From assembly GCA_024509875.1 (NCBI GenBank), contig JAMPIV010012258.1, positions 372,001 through 436,000 on the forward strand: a stretch of DNA of 64,000 nucleotides, read 5' to 3'. Below, in pieces: positions 20,922 through 31,183 of the stretch. The notes under the pieces were generated by a model that was not told the origin of the DNA, did not search any database, and saw nothing but the letters and a program-made list of their open reading frames with translations. The first letter of the stretch is position 1. Each line of letters opens with the position of its first letter. Both the position numbers and the translations under genes were made by a program. This DNA comes from Oreohelix idahoensis. Lineage: Eukaryota > Mollusca > Gastropoda > Stylommatophora > Oreohelicidae.

Positions 20922-21060
20922 ACATTTTTTGCTTAGAAATTATCTGTTTCATTTTCTTGTTCTTTTAAAATTTTACTTTAAAAAAAAAAAAATTCAGCGC
21001 CACTTACTAGGTGGTGCCCGGTGCGGTTGACACCGCCCAGAAACCGGCCCTGTGTAAAGG

Positions 21061-22027
21061 TATCCGTTCCGTTGGGGAGCACTTACGTTTCGTTACGGAT
21101 GAAATACTATATTATAATTTATAGCCTTTTTAGTGTCAAGCACAGTTTACGATATTATTGGACTGGATATGGCTCAAGCCAATAATGGCCGTGAAATGAT
21201 AGTAGAGAGTAGCGGTTGAATAGACTTTGGTACAGTGACACGAATGTATGAAAATAAAGCGCGGATTGGAAGCAGAGAAGACGTTTTTCTCTTGACAATG
21301 AAATACACTTTACGATGACAGATTAGAAATGCGGAATTTGATAGGTGAGATAGCTAGCTGCGAGATAAAGGTTTGGGTAAAAGAGCTTGTCTCTACAGAT
21401 AGCCACAGTAAAAGCAAAGTTAGTTATCTGTTGCAGCTATCGATGAAAAGCTGGTGGTATTTGGTTTCATTCATTCATTCGTTTTTTCTTCTTCTTCTTC
21501 TTCGTATGTAGCACCCCCTAGCAGGAAGCATGCATCAAAGTCCTCGTGCTATTTTAGTGGTTGTAGCAATTTATTTACTTTATGTGGTTGTTAGCTCCAT
21601 CACAATCATCAGCTGCCATCTACGCATCGAAGGTTGGCTGCAATAGATCTCCACCGTCTTCTGTCTCTTGTCTTGATGGTGCACCGTGGAATACTCTTCC
21701 CTGGCCATCTCTTGATATAAATCCTCAGAACTAAAGGTCTTTTATATTTGGACACGTGCCTTAATACAACTGATTTGGCTGAATGGGAAGCGACTCGCCA
21801 AAACGAGGCAACATTTTATTTACAAAAGAAAAAAAAAATTTAGGTTATCTTCCCAGATGTAGCGCTGCATTCCTCTTGCACGTCTTGCTGTCAGCTCTTC
21901 CTTCTGTTATGGTCTTCAGTAAGCTACTATGTCTGTTTACACGGCCAACATATTTTAACTGTCTAATTTTGATCTCTTTATTAATTCTCTTGTCATTCCT
22001 AGGTTTTCTACGATCTCTTTATTTGCT
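21061..22027. other. Unassigned DNA
   Basis: No supported gene. It contains a (CTT)n run near 21487-21502, which may mark another LINE tail. Ends at ACGTG (22028-22032), the target duplication of the next element. Confidence 0.4.
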
Positions 22028-22032
22028 ACGTG

Positions 22033-24362
22033 TGTGGTGGATTTGATGTTATGAATTTGTTGTTAGGTATTAATATGTTAATAAATGAGATTAGCTATGA
22101 AGGTCCCTGAATTTACCCAATAGTATTGTGAACTTTTCAGGGTACCTTTCAGCTACCACCTTTTTTATCTCAATCAAAATGTATTTATATTATTATATTA
22201 AATGACTTCGTTTAGTGTCAAGGGTTATGAATGTAGAGTGTAATGTACAAAAATCAACAAACATACAAACAAATAGTTTATTACTCACAACAGCACACAG
22301 TACTACCACAATAACATACAAACGACACTCTAAAAGGCTATCTTATTTAAGACTGTGGTTGAATTTTGTGTAAAGATAATTTTTACAATTTTATTATCCT
22401 GATTCTAATTTATTTGGAATCAGGATTGATAATTTAAAAGTGAAATCAAAATAATCAATTACATCAGTCAAATAGCACAATAGATCCTCTGTCCATACAT
22501 AAAAATATTATTCTCATATACGTCTGTAGTGTTCTCCTACTTTAAGGAAATACTGGTAGTACCACTAGGTTGTTGTTTGAATCATATCCTTTTAATAATG
22601 TTTGTTTCTATTTTGTCACTTATGGAACTATTAATATTTGTCCCAATTTTATTCACTGTCACTTTTTATATTTCTTCTTATAAAGTTCTGTAGTTGAGCT
22701 TTCAGGTGCCGAACGAGAACTTATCTTTGCAGTAGAATATAGGTTGAACCTTTCCTCTGCTCCCTTGACAATCTGTTCCCTGTTTGATAGGCAATGGCCA
22801 CTAGCATGGGCTCGCAGTAAACAGGCAGAGTCCTGAATCAATCAGTTTTCAAGCGTTTGGTACCACATTAACGTCAGTACCCAGGACCTCTGAAATGTGA
22901 AGGTATGCATCCTTCGTAATATCTAGCATACACTAATAGTCCACAGTTAAGGACATGTACATTACAAACAAACAAAAGGGATCATATCCTTATACAAACC
23001 TATGCCACCATTTTCTTTTGATGTGACGATGTACACCAGTATTCCTCTCCCCTAATAGTTACAACGCCACTGCAATTCCAGCTGTAATCTCTTCCATATA
23101 ATAGGATAGGTGTTGTGCTCCTTTATGACAATCATACATATTCTTGTATTTTTACACCTCTCTGACAGTCTATCACATGGTGGATCAATCTTTAGGCTTT
23201 GCCTCATGTTCGCTATAGACCCACTCATGTCCAGACATATATTATTATTTCACATTCAATTTTTATATAAAATACAGATTAATAAATGTCAATCTTACCA
23301 CAATGTTCAATGAAATACACAGAGACGATGACTGACACAGTTTCGATCTGTTTTGTTGCCCAGGCTGTCCAGAAATGTATTTAAAAGCACAGCCTGATCT
23401 CATCTATCACTGTGAAAAATCTTCTAGAAATGGCGTCTCTCTCTCCCCCCCCTAACGCTTATTCTGACAATATCGATTCAGTTGGCCAATTACTTTTAAT
23501 TTTACAAGGGTAAACAGTCTTTCAAAAAATATCATTCAAACTTTTCCTACGTTACTAGGCTATTTATGTTTATTCAAAGGTCAGCCAATAATATTTCGTC
23601 TCACTTCAAATGTCACCCAATCAGATTCACTGTACCATCTTAGCCTATCTGTCACCTACTTTTTTCCCAAAAATATGCGATCCAATCTAAGCAGATATGA
23701 CTTGACCTGACAGTATCTCTGATCTCTATGTATGGTTTTATCAATAGTTGATTAGTTAAGGGACTATTTATATAACTAATAACATATTCTTGGTCAGCAA
23801 GTCTTCAGGTACACGAATCTACGATTTTTAAGGGGCTATGTGGGTTGGTTCAAAATTCTATCTTTTTTTCTATGTTATTCGTTTATTTTAAAACTACCTC
23901 TCGTTCACTCTTTTTCCATGTAATATCAAGCTGAATACGAGAGCTTAGGTCATTCATAATAAGAGCTTAACATGTTTACATGACCGTAGTGTCCACAATT
24001 CTAACTTTTTCATTGTATTTGGGGAAACCCCTAAGGCAAGGCTTGCCCCTGTGCTATGGTTGCTTTTAGTTTAAAATCAATGCGAAACGAATTAGCATTT
24101 CATCTATCCTTGCCCCTCCTCGTTCCACAATGCATTTTAGGCAAATATTTTCTTAGAACTAGGAAAAGTGGGTGTTTATGTCAAGGACGAATTTGAAAAA
24201 TTGGGTACCGTTTTGTTCGGCTATTCGTTAGCAAATAATAATCTGAAGGCGTAGGCGATACCAACCGTTCTAGCAGAAAATTCTTTTGTACTTTCTTATC
24301 TTTGCCTTTATGCCCTATACTGTTATATATTAATTTAGATATTGTATTTAGAAATCACTACA
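22033..24362 (-). repeat. 3' LTR of Gmr1-like element (2330 bp)
   Basis: On the minus strand it starts TGTAGTGATTTC and ends CCACCACA. The only poly-C here is about 9 bases (near 23444-23452), against about 80 in the 5' LTR. No insertion corresponds to the one at 31065-31183. Confidence 0.95.
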
Positions 24363-24378
24363 CATCTCCCCGCTTTAG
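24363..24378 (-). promoter_or_regulatory. Polypurine tract of Gmr1-like element
   Basis: Minus strand reads AAAGCGGGGAGATG just before the 3' LTR. It would serve as the plus-strand primer during reverse transcription. Confidence 0.8.
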
Positions 24379-24434
24379 AACAGACGATCATATGTCAGTT
24401 CCTACTTCTAAATACACATAGATAAATTTACTAT

Positions 24435-25071
24435 CTATGCCTGGTGACTACTCTGATGTTCGTCATACGGATGTCTGCTTAAAAAATCAGCGCCGACATT
24501 GGTTTTTCCGGGAATGTACTCTATGGTAAACTGGAATGGCTGTAAGAGCAAAGACCAGCGTAATAATCTAGCATTTTCATGCCTTGCTTGTGACAGACAC
24601 ACGAGTGGTTTATGATCTGTCTGAATCTTAAATGATTTTCCATAAAGATAAATCTGGAACTTTTTTATAGCCCATATGACTGCCAGACATTCTTTTTCAC
24701 TTGTTGAATATTTTTGTTCTGCTGTGTTCAACTTACGGCTAGCATAAGCTACTGGGGTTAATTCCCCATCAAGTGAATTTGACCGTTGTAATAGAGCTGC
24801 ACCCAAACCGATATTACTAGCATCCGTTCTCACTATGAATTCTTGACTCAAGTCAGGTAATTTCAAAATATGCCTGCTTGTGAGCTTTTCTTTCAATTCT
24901 TGGTATGCTAATTCACATTGCGCTGTCCAAATAATTCTATCAGGATTTCCTTTGCGCGTTAAATCAGTCAATGGAGCACATATGGAGTTAAAGTTTTTAA
25001 TATACTTTTGGTAGAAACCACATAATGAGACAAAAGATCTCACATCTTTTTTTGTTTGTGGTCTTGGTGCC
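24435..25071 (-). CDS. pol: Gmr1-like Pol: end of RT and RNase H
   Basis: Minus strand, continuing the RT frame after a one-base gain in the A-run at 25072-25078. It begins in the RT thumb (VRSFVSLCGFYQKYI). RNase H follows, with RTDASNIGLGAAL (catalytic Asp), SEKECLAVIWAIKKF (Glu) and QTDHKPL (Asp), and ends GADFLSRH near the C-terminus. The stop at 24435 lies 56 bp before the polypurine tract. RNase H removes the RNA strand during cDNA synthesis. All key acids are visible, so the only fault here is the upstream frameshift, which may be a sequencing error. Confidence 0.9.
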
Positions 25072-25865
25072 TTTTTTTAACTTCTCCAGGTTCTTGGGGT
25101 CAGGGGTCATGTTTCCCTGATGTACTGTGTGGCCCAAGAATTCTAGCTCTTTACATCCAACACAGCATTTCGTCGGTCTAGCTGTCAAATTGGTCTCTCT
25201 CAGTCGATCAAACAACATATTCAGAGAGTTAATGTGTTCCTCAAATGTTTCTGTTGCTATGAGAATATCATCCATAAAGTTGGTGATGCATGGATTCTTC
25301 AGGGGATCCAGTAACTTTCTCATCATCCTCGAAAACACACTCGGTGCATTTTTCAGCCCGAATGGCAACATATTAAATTCATAATGTCCTTCCGAGGTGC
25401 TAAAGGCTAAATACGGTTTGACTTCCGGCTTTACTGGAATCTGATAGTAGCCTTTGCTCAGATCCACTTTAGAGAAATATTTAGCTTTATTCAGCCTGGC
25501 AAACAGCTGATTTGTATCAAGTAAGGGATCTACCTGACCTTCTGTGACAGCATTCAGTTTCCTGTAATCTATACACAGCCGGTGTTCTCCAGAGGGTTTT
25601 CTTAACAGAACCACACTGGAGCTGTAGGGAGATTCACTGTGCAAGATACTCCCTTCTCTCAACAGATAATCTATCTCCTCCCTTAAAGCTTTCTCCTTAG
25701 CGAACGGAATCGAATAGACTTTCATACAGATTGGTGTTGGGTCTATGAGTTTCATATCACACTCCAATAAATTTGTATGCCCCGGACGGTCCGTTAACAC
25801 ATCTGTATGATTATTCAGAACCTGTTGAACCCTCTCCCTCTGATTTTCCGTTAAGTGTGTGCTGA
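25072..25865 (-). CDS. pol: Gmr1-like Pol: reverse transcriptase
   Basis: Minus strand. The frame starts after the A-run at 25866-25871, where it leaves the integrase frame. Motifs: HRLCIDYRKLNAVT, KVDLSKGYYQIPV, LPFGLKNAPSVF and catalytic FMDDILIA, then LEFLGHTVHQG. There is no good ATG at its start and the homology continues upstream of the shift, so it is part of one polyprotein. It contains no integrase downstream; the element ends after RNase H. That confirms the unusual order. The 3' shift at 25072-25078 then moves it into the RNase H frame. Confidence 0.92.
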
Positions 25866-28069
25866 TTTTTTACCTGTGCAGCGGTTTCACAGGGATGTAA
25901 AGGATATTCATGAGAAGTGAGTGGTTCCTTTTTCATCTCCATTGCAACAGACAAGGTCAGTAGGTGTGTCTCTTCCTGGTTTTCTCTGTCCAGATATTTC
26001 TTCAGGAGATTCACATGATAGATTTTCTCTTTCCCTTTCTTATCTATCTTATAATTTGTTCTAGACACCTTCTCTAGAACTGTATATGGACCTTGCCATC
26101 CAATTTGCAATTTATTCTGGCTGCCGGGCAGTAGAAGGAGCACCTTCTCTCCCACAGCTAATTCTCGATCCTTCGCTTTCTTATTGTAATAGGCAGCATG
26201 TTTTTTCCTGGCTTGTCTTAAATTTTCATTGGCAAGTTTCCAGCCAGTTTTAAGACGAGTGGTCAGCTCGTTCACATATTGATATGATGAGGTAATATTT
26301 TCTTCTGCCTTTTCATCGGTCCATGTCCTTAACAAGGCTTCCAAGGGACCTTTTATTGGCCTTCCAAATAACAGTGTTGCCGGGGCCATAGCGGTTGAAC
26401 TATGGGGTACCTCCCGATAGGCAAACAAGGCGGCGGGAAGGTACTGGTTCCATGTATCTGGGTTTTCATGTGCCAACTTTCTCAGGATCGACATGATTGT
26501 CCCGTTAAATCTTTCCACTTGGCCATTTCCTTGAGGATGATACGGGCTACAATGAAAGTGTTTGGCTTGAAAGATCCTGAATACTTCTTCTGTTAGTTTC
26601 CCCTTGAACTGAGAGCCATTATCAGTCAAGATTTGGTTGGGAAAACCTAACCTGGTGAAGATTGTGAGTAATGCCTCTGCCACATGCTTCGAATCAATTG
26701 ATGACAGGGCTACCGCCTCTCCCCACATAGAACAAGTGTCCACCAGAGTCAGAATGTAACTGTTCCTCCTCTTGGTCCGAGTGAGAGGTCCCACAATGTC
26801 CACGGCAACTCTTTCAAAAGGTGTTCCCACTATGGGCATTTCCCCTAGAGTTGCTGGAGCAGTCCAATGCGTTGGAGCTACCCGTTGGCACTCTGGACAG
26901 GATTTTACATATCTCTTTATGTCTTCAGTTATTCTTGGCCAGAAATAATGACAAGCTATACGCTGTCCTGTTGCGCTGATCCCCATATGACCACTGAAGG
27001 GAATCGCATGCCCTAGTTCCAACACTTTAGTCCTATATGAATTGGGAAGGACCAGCTGTCCGTGACCATTGGATCCATTTCCAGCCTTCCTATATATCAA
27101 TTTGTTCTTCATATAGAAATCTCCCTTGCCTGGAGGTGTATGACATTTGGGCAATTTCTTAAAACAAGGCTTGAGGGTCTTATCCTCCGCCTGTGCCTTC
27201 CTCATCTCATCTGGATGGGTATTTATCGGATTATCCTCCTCCTTTTTAGACTGTGATCTGGTCTGCACTGTTGCCAGGGTCACAGGTCTCTTGGGATTCC
27301 CCAAGAAGACATATCTACACCCCAATATCAGAGGGTAGATTGGTTCATTTATCACTGCTGCTTTTATGATTCCTTCCACATATTGCGTTTTCACATTTAT
27401 CCTGGCGACGGGAAGTGTCATGGTCGCTACGTCCTTGGTTGCAGTTTGAATCTCCACTGTTTCTGTGGTGTATTGATCTGCCTGCACCAGGTGAGAACTC
27501 ACAACTGAATCATAATCTAATCCAGTATCATACAAACACCTTATGGTGACACCATTGCATGTTACATCTTCACACACTGGGGGGTGGTAAGGTTCCTGTT
27601 GTTCAGTAGGGTTGACCTTTTCTCCCTTTCTCCCCCTTTTTATTGCAGCGAAAGTAGGAGTTTTCCTTCTACAATTTTCAGTATTATGGTTGTCCATCCG
27701 ACAATTTTTACAATACTTCTTTCCTTGGTTAAAAGGTTTTCTTTCATCATTTTTCCTTTCATTGAATTGTGAGGTTTTATGTTTATAGTCATTGCGTGGC
27801 CTATCAAAATATTGCTTACCTTTGTTCTGGTCTCTATGGTCAAACTTATTAAAGTTTTGAGGTGCCTTAAAATTGTCTACCTGTTTCTTTTTATTACCAA
27901 CTACCTCTGCCTGGGCTGCCTGATACCTTTCAGCGACATTGAGTAACTCACCCAGCCTCTCTGCACCTTGTTCCATGAGAAACTTTCTCAGGTCTGGAGC
28001 CATGGACTCTCTTAGCTGCTCAATAAGGATCATCTCCTTAAGATCTTGGGTTTCCTCAGAGCAGTCCAT
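25811..28069 (-). CDS. gag-pol: Gmr1-like Gag C-terminus, protease and integrase
   Basis: 752 codons in one frame. The start is a SCAN-like capsid segment (LIEQLRESMAPDLRKFL ... LLNVAERYQ). A zinc knuckle C-X2-C-X4-H-X4-C (CKNCRMDNHNTENC) lies near residue 119, and aspartic protease LYDTG near 178. Integrase follows directly, with no RT in between: HHCC domain (GHMGISATGQ ... CPECQRV, about 358-392), catalytic D about 421, D about 480 and E about 517 (35 residues between the last two). A GPYTVLEKVSRTNYKI segment and YHVNLLKKYLDR come near the end. Gag, protease and integrase share one frame. The integrase C-terminus flows into the RT linker after a frameshift at 25866-25871. Confidence 0.93.
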   Translation of the reverse strand: MDCSEETQDLKEMILIEQLRESMAPDLRKFLMEQGAERLGELLNVAERYQAAQAEVVGNKKKQVDNFKAPQNFNKFDHRDQNKGKQYFDRPRNDYKHKTSQFNERKNDERKPFNQGKKYCKNCRMDNHNTENCRRKTPTFAAIKRGRKGEKVNPTEQQEPYHPPVCEDVTCNGVTIRCLYDTGLDYDSVVSSHLVQADQYTTETVEIQTATKDVATMTLPVARINVKTQYVEGIIKAAVINEPIYPLILGCRYVFLGNPKRPVTLATVQTRSQSKKEEDNPINTHPDEMRKAQAEDKTLKPCFKKLPKCHTPPGKGDFYMKNKLIYRKAGNGSNGHGQLVLPNSYRTKVLELGHAIPFSGHMGISATGQRIACHYFWPRITEDIKRYVKSCPECQRVAPTHWTAPATLGEMPIVGTPFERVAVDIVGPLTRTKRRNSYILTLVDTCSMWGEAVALSSIDSKHVAEALLTIFTRLGFPNQILTDNGSQFKGKLTEEVFRIFQAKHFHCSPYHPQGNGQVERFNGTIMSILRKLAHENPDTWNQYLPAALFAYREVPHSSTAMAPATLLFGRPIKGPLEALLRTWTDEKAEENITSSYQYVNELTTRLKTGWKLANENLRQARKKHAAYYNKKAKDRELAVGEKVLLLLPGSQNKLQIGWQGPYTVLEKVSRTNYKIDKKGKEKIYHVNLLKKYLDRENQEETHLLTLSVAMEMKKEPLTSHEYPLHPCETAAQVKNQHTLNGKSEGEGSTGSE

Positions 28070-28283
28070 TTCTCCAAGTAGGTCTCTAACCGTGCAGAGA
28101 ACTGGTGATAAGTCTCACCCGACAGTAGTTTGGCATTCCTATATTTTTTTCTATAAAATTCTCCGTTCTTTTCGTATCTTAATAAAAGAGCCTGCTTTAG
28201 CATGTCATAATTGTCTTGGTCATCTCTGCTCATCTTGGCAAAAACTTCATAAGCCGTTCCTCTAAGCCCTTGTGATAACTTTA
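28030..28283 (-). CDS. gag: Gmr1-like Gag, middle segment
   Basis: Frame-shifted middle part of Gag linking the coiled-coil N-terminal part to the SCAN-like part. It carries YDMLKQALLLRYEKNGEFY and TYHQFSARLETYLEKW, typical of retrotransposon capsids with a SCAN-like fold. The shifts lie at the GA microsatellite near 28290 and near 28065-28069. Read across both shifts the capsid is continuous, so one or both may be assembly errors. Confidence 0.8.
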
Positions 28284-29003
28284 GGCTCCACCTCTCTCTC
28301 TCTCTAACCCATATGTAGTAGCTAAAAGCTCAAATCTACTTAAGTACCCTTCGATGTCTTCTTTTTTCTCAACAAAATGATCTACATGGAAACCCATAGC
28401 TGAGGTTGAGGCTTCCTGACTAGCAGTGGCATCTGAGGCAAAGGGGTTGGCACCATTTTCAGGAGCATGGCCTTGAAATTCTAACTCCCTTAGTCGTAGC
28501 TCATGCTCCCTCTGTAATCTCTTCTCCTCCTTTTCTGCTTCCCTTTGCAGTCGTTTTTCTTCTGCTTCTCTTTCAGCAGCCAATCTTTTTTCTTCTGCTT
28601 CCCTTTCAGCAGCCAATCTTTTTTCTTCTGCTTCCCTTTGCAGTCGTTTTTCTTCTGCTTCTCTTTCAGCAGCCAATCTTTTTTCTTCTGCTTCCCTTTC
28701 AGCAGCCAATCTTTTTTCTTCTGCTTCTAATTTTTTCTCCTCAAATTGGAGCCTCTTTATCTCAGCCTCTCTATCAGCCTCTAATGCCCTAGCCTCCTTG
28801 TCAGCCTCAATCTGCAACCTCTTAATTTCTTTGTCAGCCTCAATTTGTAACTGTAATTTTCTTTCTTCTGCTAACTTCCTATCTTCCCTTTCAATATACT
28901 TGTCACATTCGGAAGTTACATATTGGATCAAAACCTGTCCCTCCATGTTCATTTCCTTAGCAGTCAGCACAGCAGCAGATCGAAACTTTGCCAGATCAGC
29001 CAT
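28281..29003 (-). CDS. gag: Gmr1-like Gag, N-terminal coiled coil
   Basis: Starts MADLAKFRSAAVL, 238 bp inside the primer-binding site. Residues about 40-175 are a highly charged coiled coil. The central part is built of 9- to 11-residue repeats of the type AEEKRLAAERE and AEEKRLQRE, encoded by an internal DNA minisatellite (28540-28735). It is followed by a Gly/Asn/Ala-rich linker and the start of the capsid (EGYLSRFELLATTYGL). The frame fails at a (GA)n tract near 28290. The coiled coil probably aids Gag multimerisation (inference). Confidence 0.85.
   Translation of the reverse strand: MADLAKFRSAAVLTAKEMNMEGQVLIQYVTSECDKYIEREDRKLAEERKLQLQIEADKEIKRLQIEADKEARALEADREAEIKRLQFEEKKLEAEEKRLAAEREAEEKRLAAEREAEEKRLQREAEEKRLAAEREAEEKRLAAEREAEEKRLQREAEKEEKRLQREHELRLRELEFQGHAPENGANPFASDATASQEASTSAMGFHVDHFVEKKEDIEGYLSRFELLATTYGLERERGGA
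28540..28735 (-). repeat. Internal Gag minisatellite
   Basis: Units of about 27-33 bp encoding EEKRL-type repeats, with a larger 93-bp period visible (two AAERE units plus one QRE unit). Length is a multiple of three, so the frame is kept. Confidence 0.85.
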
Positions 29004-29240
29004 TTGTACTATGCAACCTTTAAAATTTCTAACTATACAAATCTCTAATTATGGCTAATAATTTCTAATGATAACCAAGAACAACCACAGGCACTGATAG
29101 CTCAACTATTATTTAATTTCTCCAAAAGGAATGCTTTTAGTTTTATACTCTCTGAGATTCCTAATATACTTGATAATATTTTAAGAATTTAAAATCCCAG
29201 AATCAAACTACCCAATATAGCTGGTGTTATAAGAAATTCA

Positions 29241-29258
29241 ATCCCGGACGAGCCCCCA
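29241..29258 (-). promoter_or_regulatory. Primer-binding site, tRNA-Pro type
   Basis: Minus strand reads TGGGGGCTCGTCCGGGAT, 5 bp inside the 5' LTR. Its 18 bases equal the well-known tRNA-Pro primer site of murine leukaemia virus and are complementary to the tRNA-Pro 3' end with CCA. It starts minus-strand cDNA synthesis. Confidence 0.95.
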
Positions 29259-30669
29259 ATTAATGTGGTGGATTTGATGTTATGAATTTGTTGTTAGGTA
29301 TTAATTTGTTAATAAATGAGATTAGCTATGAAGGTCCCTGAATTTACCCAATAGTATTGTGAACTTTTCAGGGTACCTTTCAGCTACCACCTTTTTTTAT
29401 CTCAATCAAAATGTATTTATATTATTATATTAAATGACTTCGTTTAGTGTCTAGGGTTATGAATGTAGAGTGTAATGTACAAAAATCAACAAACATACAA
29501 ACAAATAGTTTATTATTCACAACAGCACACAGTACTACCACAATAACATACAAACGACACTCTAAAGGGCTATCTTATTTAAGACTGTGGTTGAATTTTG
29601 TGTAAAGATAATTTTTACAATTTTATTATCCTGATTCTAATTTATTTGGAATCAGGATTGATAATTTAAAAGTGAAATCAAAATAATCAATTACATCAGT
29701 CAAATAGCACAATAGATCCTCTGTCCATACATAAAAATATTATTCTCATATACGTCTGTAGTGTTCTCCTACTTTAAGGAAATACTGATAGTACCACTAG
29801 GTTGTTGTTTGAATCATATCCTTTTAATAATGTTTGTTTCTATTTTGTCACTTATGGAACTATTAATATTTGTCCCAATTTTATTCACTGTCACTTTTTA
29901 TATTTCTTCTTATAAAGTTCTGTAGTTGAGCTTTCAGGTGCCGAACGAGAACTTATCTTTGCAGTAGAATATAGGTTGAACCTTTCCTCTGCTCCCTTGA
30001 CAATCTGTTCCCTGTTTGATAGGCAATGGCCACTAGCATGGGCTCGCAGTAAACAGGCAGAGTCCTGAATCAATCAGTTTTCAAGCGTTTGGTACCACAT
30101 TAACGTCAGTACCCAGGACCTCTGAAATGTGAAGGTATGCATCCTTCGTAATATCTAGCATACACTAATAGTCCACAGTTAAGGACATGTACATTACAAA
30201 CAAACAAAAGGGATCATATCCTTATACAAACCTATGCCACCATTTTCTTTTGATGTGACGATGTACACCAGTATTCCTCTCCCCTAATAGTTACAACGCC
30301 ACTGCAATTCCAGCTGTAATCTCTTCCATATAATAGGATAGGTGTTGTGCTCCTTTATGACAATCATACATATTCTTGTATTTTTACACCTCTCTGACAG
30401 TCTATCACATGGTGGATCAATCTTTAGGCTTTGCCTCATGTTCGCTATAGACCCACTCATGTCCAGACATATATTATTATTTCACATTCAATTTTTATAT
30501 AAAATACAGATTAATAAATGTCAATCTTACCACAATGTTCAATGAAATACACAGAGACGATGACTGACACAGTTTCGATCTGTTTTGTTGCCCAGGCTGT
30601 CCAGAAATGTATTTAAAAGCACAGCCTGATCTCATCTATCACTGTGAAAAATCTTCTAGATATGGCGTT

Positions 30670-30750
30670 CCCCCCCCCCCCCCCCCCCCCCTCACCCCCC
30701 CCCGCCCCCGCCCCCCCCCCCCCCCCCCCCCCCCTCCCCCCCCCCCCCCC
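30670..30750 (+). repeat. Poly-C tract in 5' LTR
   Basis: About 81 bases, almost all C with a few T, A and G. The other LTR has only about 9 C. On the coding strand it is poly-G. It may be a real expansion or an assembly artefact. Confidence 0.9.
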
Positions 30751-31064
30751 TAAACGCTTATTCTGACAATATCGATTCAGTTGGCCAATCACTTTTAATT
30801 TTACAAGGGTAAACAGTCTTTCAAAAAATATCATTCAAACTTTTCCTACGTTACTAGGCTATTTATGTTTATTCAAAGGTCAGCCAATAATATTTCGTCT
30901 CACTTCAAATGTCACCCAATCAGATTCACTGTACCATCCTAGCCTATCTGTCACCTACTTTTTTCCAAAAAAATATGCGATCCAATCTAAGCAGATATGA
31001 CTTGACCTGACAGTATCTCTGATCTCTATGTATGGTTTTGTCAATAGTTGATTAGTTAAGGGAC

Positions 31065-31183
31065 TTACTTACTTACTTAGTCGTTCCCCTTCTACCGTGA
31101 GGTGTAGAGGTTTGGAAGAGAGAGCGCCAGACCATTCTATCAGCTGTCTTCTTCCTGGCCTGGTTCAATTCTAGTCCTCGGTC
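31065..31183 (-). mobile_element. Short retroposon fragment inserted in LTR
   Basis: 119 bp present only in the 5' LTR, bracketed by GTTAAGGGAC (31055-31064 and 31184-31193). It begins (TTAC)n on the plus strand, so it is a minus-strand insertion with a (GTAA)n-type tail, like the 3' end of an RTE-type LINE. It postdates integration of the host element. Confidence 0.85.

Larger units (their letters stand above)
18896..21052. mobile_element. hAT-like non-autonomous DNA transposon, 8-bp TSD
   Basis: Ends are CAGAGCCGGGCCTAGG on the left and, inward on the right, CAGGGCCGGTTTCTGG. Both then carry GGTGGTGCC-like sequence. The flanks are the 8-bp direct repeat TGTAAAGG (18888-18895 and 21053-21060), the hAT signature. 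The 2157-bp interior has no intact transposase. It holds a 591-bp palindrome, two short exon-like frames and a nested SINE with its own duplication. Superfamily is assigned by duplication length and CAG-type ends. Confidence 0.85.

Noticed and set aside
25866..25871. Programmed frameshift between integrase and RT
   Set aside because: A plain A6 run with no visible stimulatory structure, and similar breaks at other homopolymers; an error or mutation is simpler.
28545..28730. Plus-strand frame rich in Phe and Cys
   Set aside because: It is the antisense shadow of the Gag coiled-coil repeat.
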